Assembly (NCBI GenBank): GCA_903883645.1
Contig: CAISBR010000206.1
Location: 40,289-104,288 of the forward strand
DNA length: 64,000 nucleotides
DNA from: an uncultured Myxococcales bacterium
GTDB lineage: Bacteria > Myxococcota_A > UBA9042
Reading direction: 5' to 3'
Position 1 is the stretch's first letter. Every line of letters starts with the position of its first letter. Of the stretch, positions 9,698 through 20,900 are shown one piece after another. The translations under genes were made by a program, and so were the position numbers. The notes under the pieces are model-generated. The model was given only the letters and a program-made list of their open reading frames with translations. It was not told where the DNA came from and made no database searches.

Positions 9698-10741
9698 GTG
9701 CGCAAGGTTTACCTTTTCGCTTTCTTGGTTGCACTTGGCGTCGTGGCACTGCTCACGCCGGTGGTGCTGGCGTGGTCGCGGCGATTGCAGCTGTACGACC
9801 AGCCCGACGGCGAGCGCAAGGTGCACAACACCCCCACGCCACGCACCGGGGGTATCGCGATTGCTATCGGCATCTTGGTGCCGCTCATTGGCCTAGCGCT
9901 GTACGGCAACGACTTCTCGGAAACCATGCAGCGCGATCAGCAGCGCTTAGTGGCGTTCTTGGGTGGCTTCGCGGCGATCTTGGCACTGGGCGTGTACGAC
10001 GACATCAAAGGCGTGGGCGCGTGGGGCAAGCTGGGCGTGCAAGCGCTGGTGGGCCTGGTGCTATGGCAGAGCGACCTGCGCGTCGATCACTTTAGCCTTT
10101 TCGATCATCCGTACCATATTGGCCTGTGGTCGCTGCCGCTGACGATCCTGTGGGTGGCCGGTTTTGCCAATGCGATGAACCTGATCGACGGTCTCGACGG
10201 TCTGGCGGCGGGCGTGGCGGTGTTTGCTTCGGTGGCGCTGTTTGGCATTGCCCAGATCGACGCGGTGCCTATGCTGCAGCTAATTGCCGCAGTGACGGGT
10301 GGCGCAGCCTTAGGCTTCTTGCTATTCAATTTTTCGCCCGCGCTCATCTTCATGGGCGACTCGGGCAGCATGACGCTCGGATACGTCTTTGCCGTCGCCG
10401 GCTTGTGGAGCGCATCGCGGCGTGCGTCGGCCCTGGCGCTGGTGCTGCCCCTGCTGGCCTTGGGTCTGCCGCTGGCCGACACGGCCATCGCGTTTGTGCG
10501 GCGCGCGCTGAGCGGCAAGTCGCCTTTTCAGAGCGATCGTCTGCACATTCATCATCGGCTGGTAGCGCGTGGCCTGACCCATCGCCAAGCGGTCTCGGTG
10601 CTTTACGGCATGTGTGCGGTGCTGACGGGTGGGGCTATCGCACTGCGGGCGACCGAGGATGTCGAGATCGGCGCGGCCCTGGTCGGTGTGACACTGACCG
10701 TCATCGTGGGTCTGCGCTGGTGGCTGACTCGCAAGCGCTAG
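9698..10741 (+). CDS. MraY/WecA-family undecaprenyl-phosphate sugar-1-phosphate transferase
   Basis: HNTPTPRTGGIAIAIG, GVYDDIKGVGAWGKLGVQ, NAMNLIDGLDGLAAGVA, FMGDSGSMTLGY, DRLHIHHRLVARGLTHRQAV; multiple TM helices; GTG start. Confidence 0.93.
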   Translation: MRKVYLFAFLVALGVVALLTPVVLAWSRRLQLYDQPDGERKVHNTPTPRTGGIAIAIGILVPLIGLALYGNDFSETMQRDQQRLVAFLGGFAAILALGVYDDIKGVGAWGKLGVQALVGLVLWQSDLRVDHFSLFDHPYHIGLWSLPLTILWVAGFANAMNLIDGLDGLAAGVAVFASVALFGIAQIDAVPMLQLIAAVTGGAALGFLLFNFSPALIFMGDSGSMTLGYVFAVAGLWSASRRASALALVLPLLALGLPLADTAIAFVRRALSGKSPFQSDRLHIHHRLVARGLTHRQAVSVLYGMCAVLTGGAIALRATEDVEIGAALVGVTLTVIVGLRWWLTRKR

Positions 10742-10756
10742 TCACTCCAAGAGAAA

Positions 10757-11758
10757 CTAGGCCCGTGGGTGAAAGCGGTCGTAGATCTCGCGCAACCGGT
10801 CGCGCTGCACATGGGTGTAAATCTGCGTCGTGCCAATGTCGGCGTGGCCCAAAAGTGCTTGCACGGCCCGCAGATCCGCCCCACCCGCCAGCAAGTGCGT
10901 GGCGAAGGAGTGGCGCAGCTTGTGCGGCGAGATGGGCTTGTCGATCGCGGCTACCAGGGCATAGCGCTTGACCAATTTCCAGAAGCCCTGGCGGGTCATA
11001 GGCTTACACTGGCTCGTCAAGAAAAGCGACTGCGCCTGCGGCCCCTTGCGCACCCGACCATTGCCGCGAGCCAGCGACGGCCGCGCCTTTTCGAGATAGT
11101 CGACCAAGCGGGCACGGGCAATTTCGCCAATCGGCACCAAGCGTTCTTTGCGCCCCTTGCCGATGCAGCGCACCAGACCGCGATCAAAATCCACATCGCT
11201 GAGCATCAGATTGACGAGCTCGCTGACGCGCAGACCCGTGGCATACAGCGTCTCGAGCATGGCCGTATCGCGCACCGCCCGGTCGTGGGCCGTACCCGGC
11301 GCCGCCAGCAATCGCAAAACCTCTTCTTGGCTCAGCACATCGGGCAGGTCGCGGCCCTGCTTGGGCATATCGAGCAGCGCCGCCGGATTGTCCTCGACCA
11401 GGCCGCGATCGAGCAAGTATGCGCAAAAGCTGCGCAATGTCGACATGTGGCGGGCGATCGAGCGCGGCTGCAGGCCGTCACTTTGCAGGTCTTCTAGGTA
11501 CTCGACCAGCGTCTCGTGGTCCAAGTCGGCCGGCACATTGACGCCCAATTGCTCATCTAAATGCTTGACCATACGCAGCAAATCGCGCCCGTAGGCGACA
11601 AGCGTGTTGCTGGCCATGTTGCGCTCAAGCCGCAGATGGCGCAGGAACCGCTCAGAGGCCTGCTGCAGCGTGGCTTCGGCGCGAAGAACGTCGAGGCGCG
11701 GCGGCTCCGCGGGCGGGGTGGTAAGGGGCTTTGGCGTCGGCAGTGAAGTGGTTCGCAT
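10757..11758 (-). CDS. xerD: Tyrosine recombinase XerC/XerD family
   Basis: LYATGLRVSELVNLMLSDVDF, GKGRKERLVPIG, SPHKLRHSFATHLLAGGADLRAVQALLGHADIGTTQIYTHV: catalytic R, K, H-x-x-R, H and Y all present. Confidence 0.93.
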   Translation of the reverse strand: MRTTSLPTPKPLTTPPAEPPRLDVLRAEATLQQASERFLRHLRLERNMASNTLVAYGRDLLRMVKHLDEQLGVNVPADLDHETLVEYLEDLQSDGLQPRSIARHMSTLRSFCAYLLDRGLVEDNPAALLDMPKQGRDLPDVLSQEEVLRLLAAPGTAHDRAVRDTAMLETLYATGLRVSELVNLMLSDVDFDRGLVRCIGKGRKERLVPIGEIARARLVDYLEKARPSLARGNGRVRKGPQAQSLFLTSQCKPMTRQGFWKLVKRYALVAAIDKPISPHKLRHSFATHLLAGGADLRAVQALLGHADIGTTQIYTHVQRDRLREIYDRFHPRA

Positions 11759-12099
11759 GTGCCCATCGTGCCGTGCGGTGGGTTTTCGTCAAATTCTTGT
11801 GCAAGTGCTAGCAGTTGACTAGTTTTCTTGACAGTCCGCCCGAGTTGCGCTTGCCCGCGCCGACGCATAGTAACCATCTGAAATTAGACGCGAGCATGGC
11901 CCGCAGCAGCGCGGAATCGCTCGCAGCGTCTGCGACAACCGAACAGCTGCGGCAAGTGGGGATCGCGCAAAGATTCCGCAAGCATCTCGCTGTACTGCAC
12001 ACGGACCGTCGGCAGCTGCAGCTCCATTTCAGCACCACGATCACAAGAATTTCAGAATTTACGTTTATACAAGCGAGGTTATAAACCTGTATCCACAGG

Positions 12100-14751
12100 T
12101 CAGTGCGGTGCCGCCATGCGCGCTTCGTCGATCAGCGCGGCCAAAATTTCGTGGGCCTGGCGCGGCGACAGCGTATCGGGGTCAAGCGCCGCGATTCGGC
12201 TGACGATCTGCACCAGCGAATGCTCGCGATGGGCCGACTCGGGCGGCGGCGGCAGGTCGTCGAACAGGCCCTGCTGGCGGCTCGAGGCGCTCGTCAAGGT
12301 CTTGGCCTGATTCTTCTTGTTGTTGCGCTCAAACTGGTCGAGCAGGTTGCGGGCGCGGTCGATCACCGCCTCGGGCAGGCCGGCCAGCTTGGCCACGGTC
12401 ACGCCGTGCGAGCGCGAGGTAGGCCCCGGCTGCAGCTGATGGATGAACACCACCTCGCCGCCCCACTCTTTGACCGCCACGTGCACGTTACGTAACCGCA
12501 TGAGTTTATTTGAAAGAACCGTTAGTTCGTGGTAGTGGGTGGCGCACAGACACAGCGATCGCGAGCGGTCATGCATCCGCTCGAGCACGCTCCAGGCGAT
12601 CGCCAGCCCGTCCCACGTCGAGGTACCGCGGCCAATTTCGTCGAGCACCACCAGGGTTCGCGGCGTGGCACGCGCAAGAATATCCGCCACTTCACGCATC
12701 TCGACCAGAAACGTCGAGGCGCCCTCGGCAATGTCGTCGCCGGCACCAATACGCGTCAGCACCGCGTCGAGCACCCCCATCACCGCCTGCTCGGCCGGCA
12801 CAAAACTACCCGCCTGACACAGGATCGTGCACAGCGCCACCTGTCGCATCAGTGTCGACTTGCCGGCCATATTGGGCCCGGTAATCAGAAGTAACTGCGC
12901 GGGATCGCTAACCAAACTTGCCAGTATCGCTGGATCAACACCCTCGCCAGCCAGCGCCACGTCGTTGGCCACAAACTGCCCGGGCGGCAGCAACGCCTCG
13001 ATCACCGGGTGGCGACAGGCCTTGAGCCCCAGCACCGGCCCGTCGATGAGCGTTGGCTGCACCCAGCTGCGCTCGGCCGCCACTTGGGCAAAACCGGCGT
13101 GCACATCCAGGTCGGCCAGCGCCGCCGCAATACTGCGCAAGCGCCCACCAAAGCTAGCAATTTCAGCGAGCAGCGCCCGATACAGATTCGTCTCGCGGCT
13201 GTGGCGCTCGGTCTCGGCGCGCAACATCTTGCGCTCAAATTCCGTCAGGTCGGGGGTGGTAAAGCGCTCGACGTTCTTGAGCGTCTGCTTGCGCAGATAA
13301 CCCGTAGGCACCGAAACCCCTTGTTTTAGGCTAACTTCGATGCCATAGCCGCTGACGCGATTGTAACCCACCTTCAGCGACGACAGCCCGGTGCGCTGAC
13401 GCTCGTCTTGCTCGTACTGGTCGAGCCACTGCTGGCTGTGCTCGGTCAGGCGCAGCCACTCGTCGAGCTCGGGGTCCCAACCCTGGGCAATTGCACCACC
13501 TTCGGCCAAGGTCGGCGGCGGCACGGCGGCCAGCCGCAGCTCGAGCGAGGCCAAAAGCTCGGCCATCCCCTCTAGCTCACCGGCCAGCTGGGCCAGGGCC
13601 AGGCTATGCGGCGCCAAAAGCTCAAGCTGGGCACGCACTTCGGGCAAAGTCCGCAGGGTCTCGCGCAGGGCCCCCAGCTCGCGGGGATGCGCCAGCCCGG
13701 CGGCACAGCGGGTCGACACCCGCGCCACATCACACAACCTAGTTATTAGACTACGCAAATGCTGCTGAACCGGCCTATCGTGCACCAGCGCCGCCACCGC
13801 GCCGTGGCGCAGCTCGATAGCCCGCCGATCCGCCAGCGGCGCCAGGATCAGCGCCCGCAGCCAGCGCGCACCCGCGGCCGTTTGGGTGCGGTCGATCGCA
13901 TCGAGCAGTGAACCCTGCCGGCGACCCGAGCGCGACGTGTGCAAAAGCTCAAGATGCGCCACGGCTTGCCAGGGCAGCTGCAGGTGCGCCAGGTCGTCTA
14001 GCCGCTTGGGCTCGCCCAGCCAGCCCGGCGACTGCGGCCGCACTTCGCTCAGATACGTGCGCAAAAGCTCAAGCGCCGCCTCGACTTCTTGCCCCGGCTT
14101 AAACTCGCCCAGAGGCCGCTCGCTGCGCGCCACGTGCCGCACCTGCGGCTGCTGCTCAAGCCAGGTCAGCGCGCCGGGCCCCAGCACCAATTCCTTGGGC
14201 TCCAAGCGGGCCAGCAGCACGCCCAGCGCCGCCGGATGCAGCACCCGCGCCGCCTGCAGCTCGCCCGTCGACGCATCGGCCACCGCCAGCCCTAGCCCAC
14301 CGCGCTTGACCGCCGCCAGCGCCACCAAGTGGTTGCTCCGGTGTGTATCCAGCGCCTCGGTCTCAAGAATCACGCCCGGGGTGATCACATGGGTCACGCC
14401 GCGCTGCACGATGCCCTTGCCGGCCCCCGGATCGGTCAATTGCTCAACGATCGCACAACGTCGCCCGGCCTCGACCGCCCGCTGCACATGCCCCGGCAGC
14501 GCGTGGTACGGAAAGCCGCACATCGGAATCGGCCGCACGTCGTTCTTGTTGCGCGAGGTCAGCGTCAGGTCGAGCAGCCGGCTCGCCTCGATCGCGTCTT
14601 CGAAGAACATCTCGTAAAAATCGCCCAGCCGAAACAGGATCAGGGCGTCGGGCTGCTGGCGCTTGGCGTCGAGCACTTGCCGCATCACCGGCGTCATCGC
14701 CTCGGGCACAGCGTCAGCCGTGACTAGCCAATGCGGGGAGTTTGCGAGCAT
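12100..14751 (-). CDS. mutS: DNA mismatch repair protein MutS
   Basis: N-terminal RLGDFYEMFFEDAIEASRLLDLTLTSRN; Walker A ITGPNMAGKSTLMRQVALCTIL; TFLVEMREVADILARATPRTLVVLDEIGRGTSTWDGLAIAWSVLE. Confidence 0.97.
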   Translation of the reverse strand: MLANSPHWLVTADAVPEAMTPVMRQVLDAKRQQPDALILFRLGDFYEMFFEDAIEASRLLDLTLTSRNKNDVRPIPMCGFPYHALPGHVQRAVEAGRRCAIVEQLTDPGAGKGIVQRGVTHVITPGVILETEALDTHRSNHLVALAAVKRGGLGLAVADASTGELQAARVLHPAALGVLLARLEPKELVLGPGALTWLEQQPQVRHVARSERPLGEFKPGQEVEAALELLRTYLSEVRPQSPGWLGEPKRLDDLAHLQLPWQAVAHLELLHTSRSGRRQGSLLDAIDRTQTAAGARWLRALILAPLADRRAIELRHGAVAALVHDRPVQQHLRSLITRLCDVARVSTRCAAGLAHPRELGALRETLRTLPEVRAQLELLAPHSLALAQLAGELEGMAELLASLELRLAAVPPPTLAEGGAIAQGWDPELDEWLRLTEHSQQWLDQYEQDERQRTGLSSLKVGYNRVSGYGIEVSLKQGVSVPTGYLRKQTLKNVERFTTPDLTEFERKMLRAETERHSRETNLYRALLAEIASFGGRLRSIAAALADLDVHAGFAQVAAERSWVQPTLIDGPVLGLKACRHPVIEALLPPGQFVANDVALAGEGVDPAILASLVSDPAQLLLITGPNMAGKSTLMRQVALCTILCQAGSFVPAEQAVMGVLDAVLTRIGAGDDIAEGASTFLVEMREVADILARATPRTLVVLDEIGRGTSTWDGLAIAWSVLERMHDRSRSLCLCATHYHELTVLSNKLMRLRNVHVAVKEWGGEVVFIHQLQPGPTSRSHGVTVAKLAGLPEAVIDRARNLLDQFERNNKKNQAKTLTSASSRQQGLFDDLPPPPESAHREHSLVQIVSRIAALDPDTLSPRQAHEILAALIDEARMAAPH

Positions 14752-14757
14752 CTTCGC

Positions 14758-15192
14758 TTACGGTTTCGCGGCCGTGCAGTTCAGCACGCGCACGATGGTC
14801 GGGCCTTGGGTGTCGCCGGGCGAGGCCGCGGGGCAGATCACTTCTTCGGCCCATTGCCAAGTGGTGTTCGAGCGGGCCTGCAGCAGCGCCGTCGCGCCAC
14901 GGGCCAGCGTCGCGCAACTGCGGCGGGGCTTGCCCACGGCATAGGTCTCGGGTTCGAGCTCGTCGCCCACCATGACTTCGACCGTCGCGGCTTGGCCGCC
15001 GCATGTGGCCGCCGATAGCTCGATCTGCAAGTCGCAGCGGCTAGTTGGGCACGGATCGGTGGCGCTGCACTGGCAGGTCGGGGTCTTGGGCGCGCCCGGC
15101 GCAACGCCCGTTTGGCAGCCGCCGAGCACCGCTAAGAGCAGCGCGAGGGTCGATGTTGCCCATTTTTGCCAATAAATGCCGCTGTGACCCAT
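14758..15192 (-). CDS. Hypothetical lipoprotein
   Basis: LLLAVLGGCQTG lipobox; Cys-rich C-terminal part. Confidence 0.65.
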   Translation of the reverse strand: MGHSGIYWQKWATSTLALLLAVLGGCQTGVAPGAPKTPTCQCSATDPCPTSRCDLQIELSAATCGGQAATVEVMVGDELEPETYAVGKPRRSCATLARGATALLQARSNTTWQWAEEVICPAASPGDTQGPTIVRVLNCTAAKP

Positions 15193-15299
15193 GCTGCCTC
15201 CGGTCCACAGGATGCGCTGTTTGGCGGCGCTGCGTCAACGTCTTGACACCTTGGCGCGCACGGCCGACCATCGACGCGATCGAAGGCCACGCCAAGTGG

Positions 15300-15713
15300 A
15301 TGCGGCACGACCAGGAGCGGCGCTTGATTACGGAACACTCGCGCTTTCAGCTAGAAGCCAGCAAGCTCGGACGCGACTTGATGTTTCAGGTCACGGTGTT
15401 CGAGAAAGAGGAACGCCGCCGCAAGAAACTGTTCGCCGAGACGCAGTGCAGCGACCCGTTCCATCTGGTGATCCAGTTCATCATCCGCGAAGCGCCCGAC
15501 TTCGATACCCTGCTGCAGCGTTTTGTCGCCCAGCTTGAGCACCGCGGCTTTGTGCCCCAGCGGATGCGGATGCGCACCGACGGTCGCTGGCAAGAGTGGC
15601 TGCCCGTACCCTATGTTACCGGCGCAGGGCTGTCTCCGGCCAACGACCCGCCGGTGATCGAGACGGCCGACCAGAAGCCTGTTTCGAGTAAGAACAAGGG
15701 CGCCCTAGGCTAA
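15300..15713 (+). CDS. Hypothetical protein
   Basis: ORF continuing to 15713 with coherent hydrophilic sequence MRHDQERRLITEHSRFQLEASKLGRDLMFQVTVFEKEERRRKK; start inferred. Confidence 0.55.
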   Translation: MRHDQERRLITEHSRFQLEASKLGRDLMFQVTVFEKEERRRKKLFAETQCSDPFHLVIQFIIREAPDFDTLLQRFVAQLEHRGFVPQRMRMRTDGRWQEWLPVPYVTGAGLSPANDPPVIETADQKPVSSKNKGALG

Positions 15714-15734
15714 ACCCCGTTCACAAATCACATC

Positions 15735-17705
15735 TTACGACCCCTGGCGCTGTTTGTAGGCCTCGCGCGCCCGCTCACGGATGCGGCGATTGCCGGCCGG
15801 ATCGCGCACGGTAATCCGCTCGGCATCCAGATATTCAGCCAGCGGAATCAAGTGCTTGCGTGTTAAGCCCAGCACGTCTTTTAGCTCACCCGTCGAAAAT
15901 GCGTCGCGATCGGCAAACGCAGTTAGCACCTGATCGATCGCCACCTGGGCGTGGGTGCGCGTCAGCCACATGTCGTCGCCGATCCGCACCACCTGGCCGG
16001 CGTTCTGCGCGGCGTGAAGGGCCACAAGCACTTGTTTGGGCTGTAAATTAAGCACCTCAGCCAGTTGTGCCGGCGCGGACGGCTGCAGCCCGTCGGCCGC
16101 CAGCAACTCGATCAACTTGGCAATTTGCTCTGGGTCTGCCTGCACTTGCGGCACAAATGCCGGCTGCGCCCACAGCAACCCGCGCTGCGCCAGCTTGTTC
16201 GTCTTGGCCAGCCCTTGCAGCACCTCGGCCACCACCGCCGGCGCGACAAACGCCGCACTGCGCTGCAACGCTTCGAGCTCGATGCCCACTCGCCCCGGCT
16301 GCTGGGTATGAAACTCAACCACCTGTCGCAGCAAACGTAACTCAATTTCAGCCAGTTGCAGAGGATCGAACAGGCTCAAACCGATGCGCCGCAACCGACT
16401 CGACCCCAGCAACGCCTTGACCGCCTTGCCCAGCGCCACCGCCGGGGCGGGCAGCAACTGTGGCAAGTTTGACTCGATAATCCCTTGTAGACCAGCTAGT
16501 TGTGCTATAGCCTGCACGCGATCGTCGAGCCCGGGGGCCGCCAGCCGCTGCAAGGCCGCCAGCGTAGCCGCATCGCCCAGCCGGTGCCGCGGCGGCGCAG
16601 GATGCAGAATCGGCCCACCGCCCAGCGTCTGGCCCAGGCGAGGATCCCTTTGCGTTCCGCGCAGTACCACGGCAGCGCCCGGCGGCAGTGGCATGGGCTC
16701 GTCGAGGCGCAGCTGCACGACCCGGGTGGTGCCAGGGGGCTGGGGCGTGCCGTTGAGCTGCACCACCGTCGCCTCGCATACGCTGGTCCCTAGGTGCACA
16801 ACCACCCGTTTTTGAAGTGTAAATGCCTGAGCGTGCGCGAGCGTCGTCAGGAGGACATCCACCCGCACCCCGGTATGCAGCGACCCCGGCGCCGCCAGCA
16901 CACTGCCCAGCGGAACGTCGCTCAGCGTCGCCCCGGCCAGGTTCAGCGCCACCCGCCCCGGCGCCTGCACACTGGTCTGCGGCCGCCCTTGCTGCTGCAG
17001 ATCGCGCACGCGAAACAGCGCCGACTGGGTCGCACCTGGCTGTAGTACCTGCATATTTTGCTCAAGCTGCACCGCGCCGCTCACCGCCGAACCGGCCACC
17101 ACCGTGCCGCGCCCCGGCAGCGAAAACGCCCGATCGATGTGCATCAAGAACGGCCGCGCACTCAGCTCGGGCAACGCAAGCGCTTGCGCGGTCAACGAGT
17201 GCAGCCAAGCCTCAAACTCGCCGCGAAAAAGCTCGAAGCTCGCGGGGTCGCGCACCGACACGCTCCACACCGGCGCGTCGTGTAAAAATGTGTCGCGCAC
17301 CAACTCGGCCAGATCCTCGCGGGCCAGCTCGAGCAGACTGGCGTCGACCAGATCCGCTTTGGTCAGCACCACCGCGCCGCGCTGCACACCTAATAGCTGA
17401 CAAATTGCAAGGTGTTCACGCCCTTGCGGCATGGCGCCCTCGTCCGCCGCCACCACCAGCACCACGGCGTCGATGCCCGAAGCCCCTGCAATCATGCGCT
17501 TTACGAACCGCTCGTGCCCCGGCATGTCGACGAGTGCAACCCGCTGCGGCGGCGGCCCGGGCAGGTCGAGCCACGCAAAGCCCAGCTCGATACTAATGCC
17601 GCGGCGCTGCTCTTCGGGCAGGCGGTCCGTCTCCATTCCCGTCAGCGACCGCACCAGCGAGGTCTTGCCGTGGTCGACGTGACCAGCGATTCCCAGAGTC
17701 AGCAC
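15735..17705 (-). CDS. selB: Selenocysteine-specific translation elongation factor SelB
   Basis: [95 protein letters not shown]; long C-terminal winged-helix region typical of SelB. Confidence 0.93.
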   Translation of the reverse strand: MLTLGIAGHVDHGKTSLVRSLTGMETDRLPEEQRRGISIELGFAWLDLPGPPPQRVALVDMPGHERFVKRMIAGASGIDAVVLVVAADEGAMPQGREHLAICQLLGVQRGAVVLTKADLVDASLLELAREDLAELVRDTFLHDAPVWSVSVRDPASFELFRGEFEAWLHSLTAQALALPELSARPFLMHIDRAFSLPGRGTVVAGSAVSGAVQLEQNMQVLQPGATQSALFRVRDLQQQGRPQTSVQAPGRVALNLAGATLSDVPLGSVLAAPGSLHTGVRVDVLLTTLAHAQAFTLQKRVVVHLGTSVCEATVVQLNGTPQPPGTTRVVQLRLDEPMPLPPGAAVVLRGTQRDPRLGQTLGGGPILHPAPPRHRLGDAATLAALQRLAAPGLDDRVQAIAQLAGLQGIIESNLPQLLPAPAVALGKAVKALLGSSRLRRIGLSLFDPLQLAEIELRLLRQVVEFHTQQPGRVGIELEALQRSAAFVAPAVVAEVLQGLAKTNKLAQRGLLWAQPAFVPQVQADPEQIAKLIELLAADGLQPSAPAQLAEVLNLQPKQVLVALHAAQNAGQVVRIGDDMWLTRTHAQVAIDQVLTAFADRDAFSTGELKDVLGLTRKHLIPLAEYLDAERITVRDPAGNRRIRERAREAYKQRQGS

Positions 17706-17957
17706 AGGCTACCTTCCCTTTTCAATTCAGTATATTAACCTTAGCTCGCCCGACCTACCAAGATGGTCCGCCTCGGCCAGCTCGGCCACGATTCAGCCTT
17801 GGTCTGGCTCCTGCGCGTCGGAGAGCCGAGTTTCAGAGGATAATTGACCACCGCCGCTGCGCAAGGTAGCGTGTGCAACCATCTGGGCTTGTCGCGTCGG
17901 CTCCGCGAACCGACCGCACGCCCGCAACAGGCAACCCCCCGTCGGAGCAGGCATCGC

Positions 17958-20900
17958 GTGAACGTTCGCTGTCCGCATTGTAGTGCCGTATTTTCGGCTG
18001 GCGATCTGCAGACCGGTGCCGCCAAGTCGGTCGAGTGCCCGCTGTGCTTGATGCGTTTCGAAGCGCACGACGAGCAAACCGCCGCCGTACCAGGGCTTTC
18101 CGGTCAGCGGCCGTTGCCGGCTAGCGGGCCCGCGCTTGCGAGCTCCGTACCGGCCGCCAGCCTCACCGTGCAGCTTGGCTCTAGCGCCAACGCTGGGCTG
18201 CCCAGTCCGCCCAAGCCTATCACCACCGTCATCGCCGATGCAGATGCCGATATCGACATCGATTTTGAGGTGCTGCTGTCCGATGCGTCGGACGCGGTGG
18301 ACAAACGGTCGGTGAGCAACCGCACCAATCCCTTTGCCCGCATCGCCGCGCCGCGCTCGGGTGGGCCTGCGGTTCTCGACCAAGAGTCGGTGTTTTTGGG
18401 CGCGCCCCGCCGGCCCAGCCAGCAAGTTGGGCCCCTAGACGGCGCCCTGGGCGATACCACGCGGCGGTCGAGCCAGCTGATGGCATCGGCCCTAGACATG
18501 GCGCCCACACAAGTGCTTTCGCCCGAATCCGTGCTACCGGGCGGAATGCGCGTGCCGGTGCCAAGTGCGGGCGGTAACGCCCAGGAACCCGCAGAAGAAT
18601 CGCTGTTTGAAGCGGGGGCGCAGACCTACACTGCCGACTCCGAGCGCCCGCGCAGTCGCCCCATCGGAGTCGATGCGAGCGACCGTCGGCCGGCGCGCGC
18701 CTCTGCTAACCGCAACAAGGCGAAGAGCAAGGGCAAAGACAAATCGTTCTTCTCGCGAGACCGGTTGATCGGGCTAGCCATGCTGATCGCCGCCGCGGGT
18801 GTGGCTGCGGACTATGCCGGTTTTGGCCTGTTTGCGACCCGTCTGTGGCGGCCCGAGGCGCCAAACAAGACCAAGGCCGCGCGCGCTGTGCCTACCGATT
18901 TGAGCAAGTCGGTGCTGCTCGACGACACGCGCCAGAGCTATGAGCTTGAGCTCGCCCGCCTCGACAAGCTGGCCAAGGTGCGCAAAGACGACGCGCAGGT
19001 GCAAGAGCGGCGCATCGCCCGCTACCTCGACCTGTACGAACGCTACCCGGAGGCCCTAGACGAACCTGAAATTAAAGCTGGTTTTAGCGCACTCAAGCTC
19101 GCAGGCAAGTTGCCCAAGCTGCGATTGACTGCGCTCGAGACCTTGGCCAAAGACGGGCCAGCGGGCGCTCTGGCCAAAGCCGACGAGCTCAAAGCCGGCA
19201 GTGCCGACGATCGAGAACTGCTGGCGCGGCTATACCTTCTTGAGTTTCAACAACGTTTGTTGCGACAAGCCCTGGATCGGCCCGGCCTGACAGCGGCGCC
19301 CGATACCGATCCACTGCGCACCCCGGCTGGCAACGACAAGAATCTGGCGGCGGCCGCGACGTTGCTCGACACCGTGTTGGCTGAGAGCAAGGATCTAGAA
19401 AATATAATAAAGTTCCAGTCTTTGCGGGGTTCCATCGCCGATGCCCAGGGCAAGTACGGCGAAGCCGAAGCGTTGCTGCTGCCGCTGGTGCAAAAGGCGC
19501 CAGAAAACCTAGAAGTGCGCTTGACGCTGGCCTCGGCGCTGCTCGATGACGGCAAGGCGGACCAGGCCCAACCGCACCTCGACAAAGTGACGCTGACCTT
19601 GGTGAGCTCGCCGCAGCCCTGGGTGGCGCGCGAGCAGAACTTGATCGTGACGCGGCAAGCGGGGCGGCGCGGCGACCACGATGCGCAACTCTCGACGTTA
19701 GATGCGGTCCTTGCCGCCAACCCCAGCGACGAGCTGACCACGGTGCGGGTGGCCCGGCTAAACATGCTCGAGCGGCACCTTGACGATGCCAACAAGCGCC
19801 TAACGGCCGGCAAGGCGCAGCAACACTTCAAGTCGGTAGCGTTTGTGGTGGCGATGACCGAGTACTGGCTGGCGGTCAACCGCAATGACGATGCGCTGGC
19901 TGAGATCAGCGAGGCGACCAAGGCGGCTCCAGACTCGCTAGAATTGTTGTACTTGCGTGGTCAGGTCGAAGACAAGCAGTCGCACTATGCCACCGCGCGG
20001 GATTATTTTGCGCAGGTGCTGCAGCGCGAGCCGCGGCACTTGCGGGCGGCGATCCGGCTGGCCGAGCTGCAGTCCGCGGCGGGGCGGCACGACGAATCGC
20101 TGGCCACCCTGCAGCAAGCACGCAAGAATGTGGGCGACGAAGAGAACTTGCTGCGTCTGGCCGCCGAAGAGCTGACCCTGCTCAAGCGCACCGACGAGGC
20201 CCGCAAGTTGCTGGCGCAGCTGCTGCGTGCCCAGCCCGACAACCGCCGTTACCTATTGCGCGCGGCGCAGATGGACCTGGTCGCGGGCAATCCCGACGTC
20301 GCACTCGAGTCGCTCCGCAAGCTGCGGGCCAACAAGGCGCTCGACCGGCAGGCCGCGACCCAAATGGCGATGGCCCTGGCCGACAAAAAGAATTTTGCCG
20401 AGGCGGCCACCACGATCGAGCCCTTTGCCGACGAAGCGCCTGCGGATATCGAGCTGAATACCCTGGCCGGTCGGGTCGAACTCGACGCCGGGCAGATCGA
20501 GAAAGCCAGCGTTTACATTAGCCGCGCGGTGCAGACGGCCAACGGCAAAAGTGCCGAGGCGCTGTTTCAGTACGGTCGGCTCGCTTTCCGCAAAAACGAG
20601 GTCGCGCAAGGGATTACCCGCATCAAGCAGGCCATCGAGGTCGATAGCAGCGCGCATACCTACCGCTTTGAGCTGGCGCGGCAGCTGCTCGAACGCCACC
20701 CCGAGGCTGCGGTGCGCAAGCTGGCCGTCGAACAGCTGCAGACGGTGGTGCACAGTGCCGCGGCGTTTGAGCAGGTGGGCAAGCCCGTGCGTTATCTGCC
20801 CGAAGTACATCGGCTTTTGGCCAAGGCTTACCTTGTTGATCACCAATATCATAAGGCGGTAGCGGCGCTCAAGGCCCTGCTCGAGCTGAAGCCCGACGAC

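Noticed and set aside
10757-11758. Integrase of a mobile element
   Set aside because: Looks like chromosomal XerC/D; no att repeats, tRNA or phage/ICE genes seen nearby.
11808-12084. Overlapping small ORFs in the xerD-mutS intergenic region (78 aa minus, 89 aa plus)
   Set aside because: Mutually overlapping, no RBS, no motif. The region does hold small palindromes (aggttataaacct, acctgtatccacaggt), but nothing I can assign.
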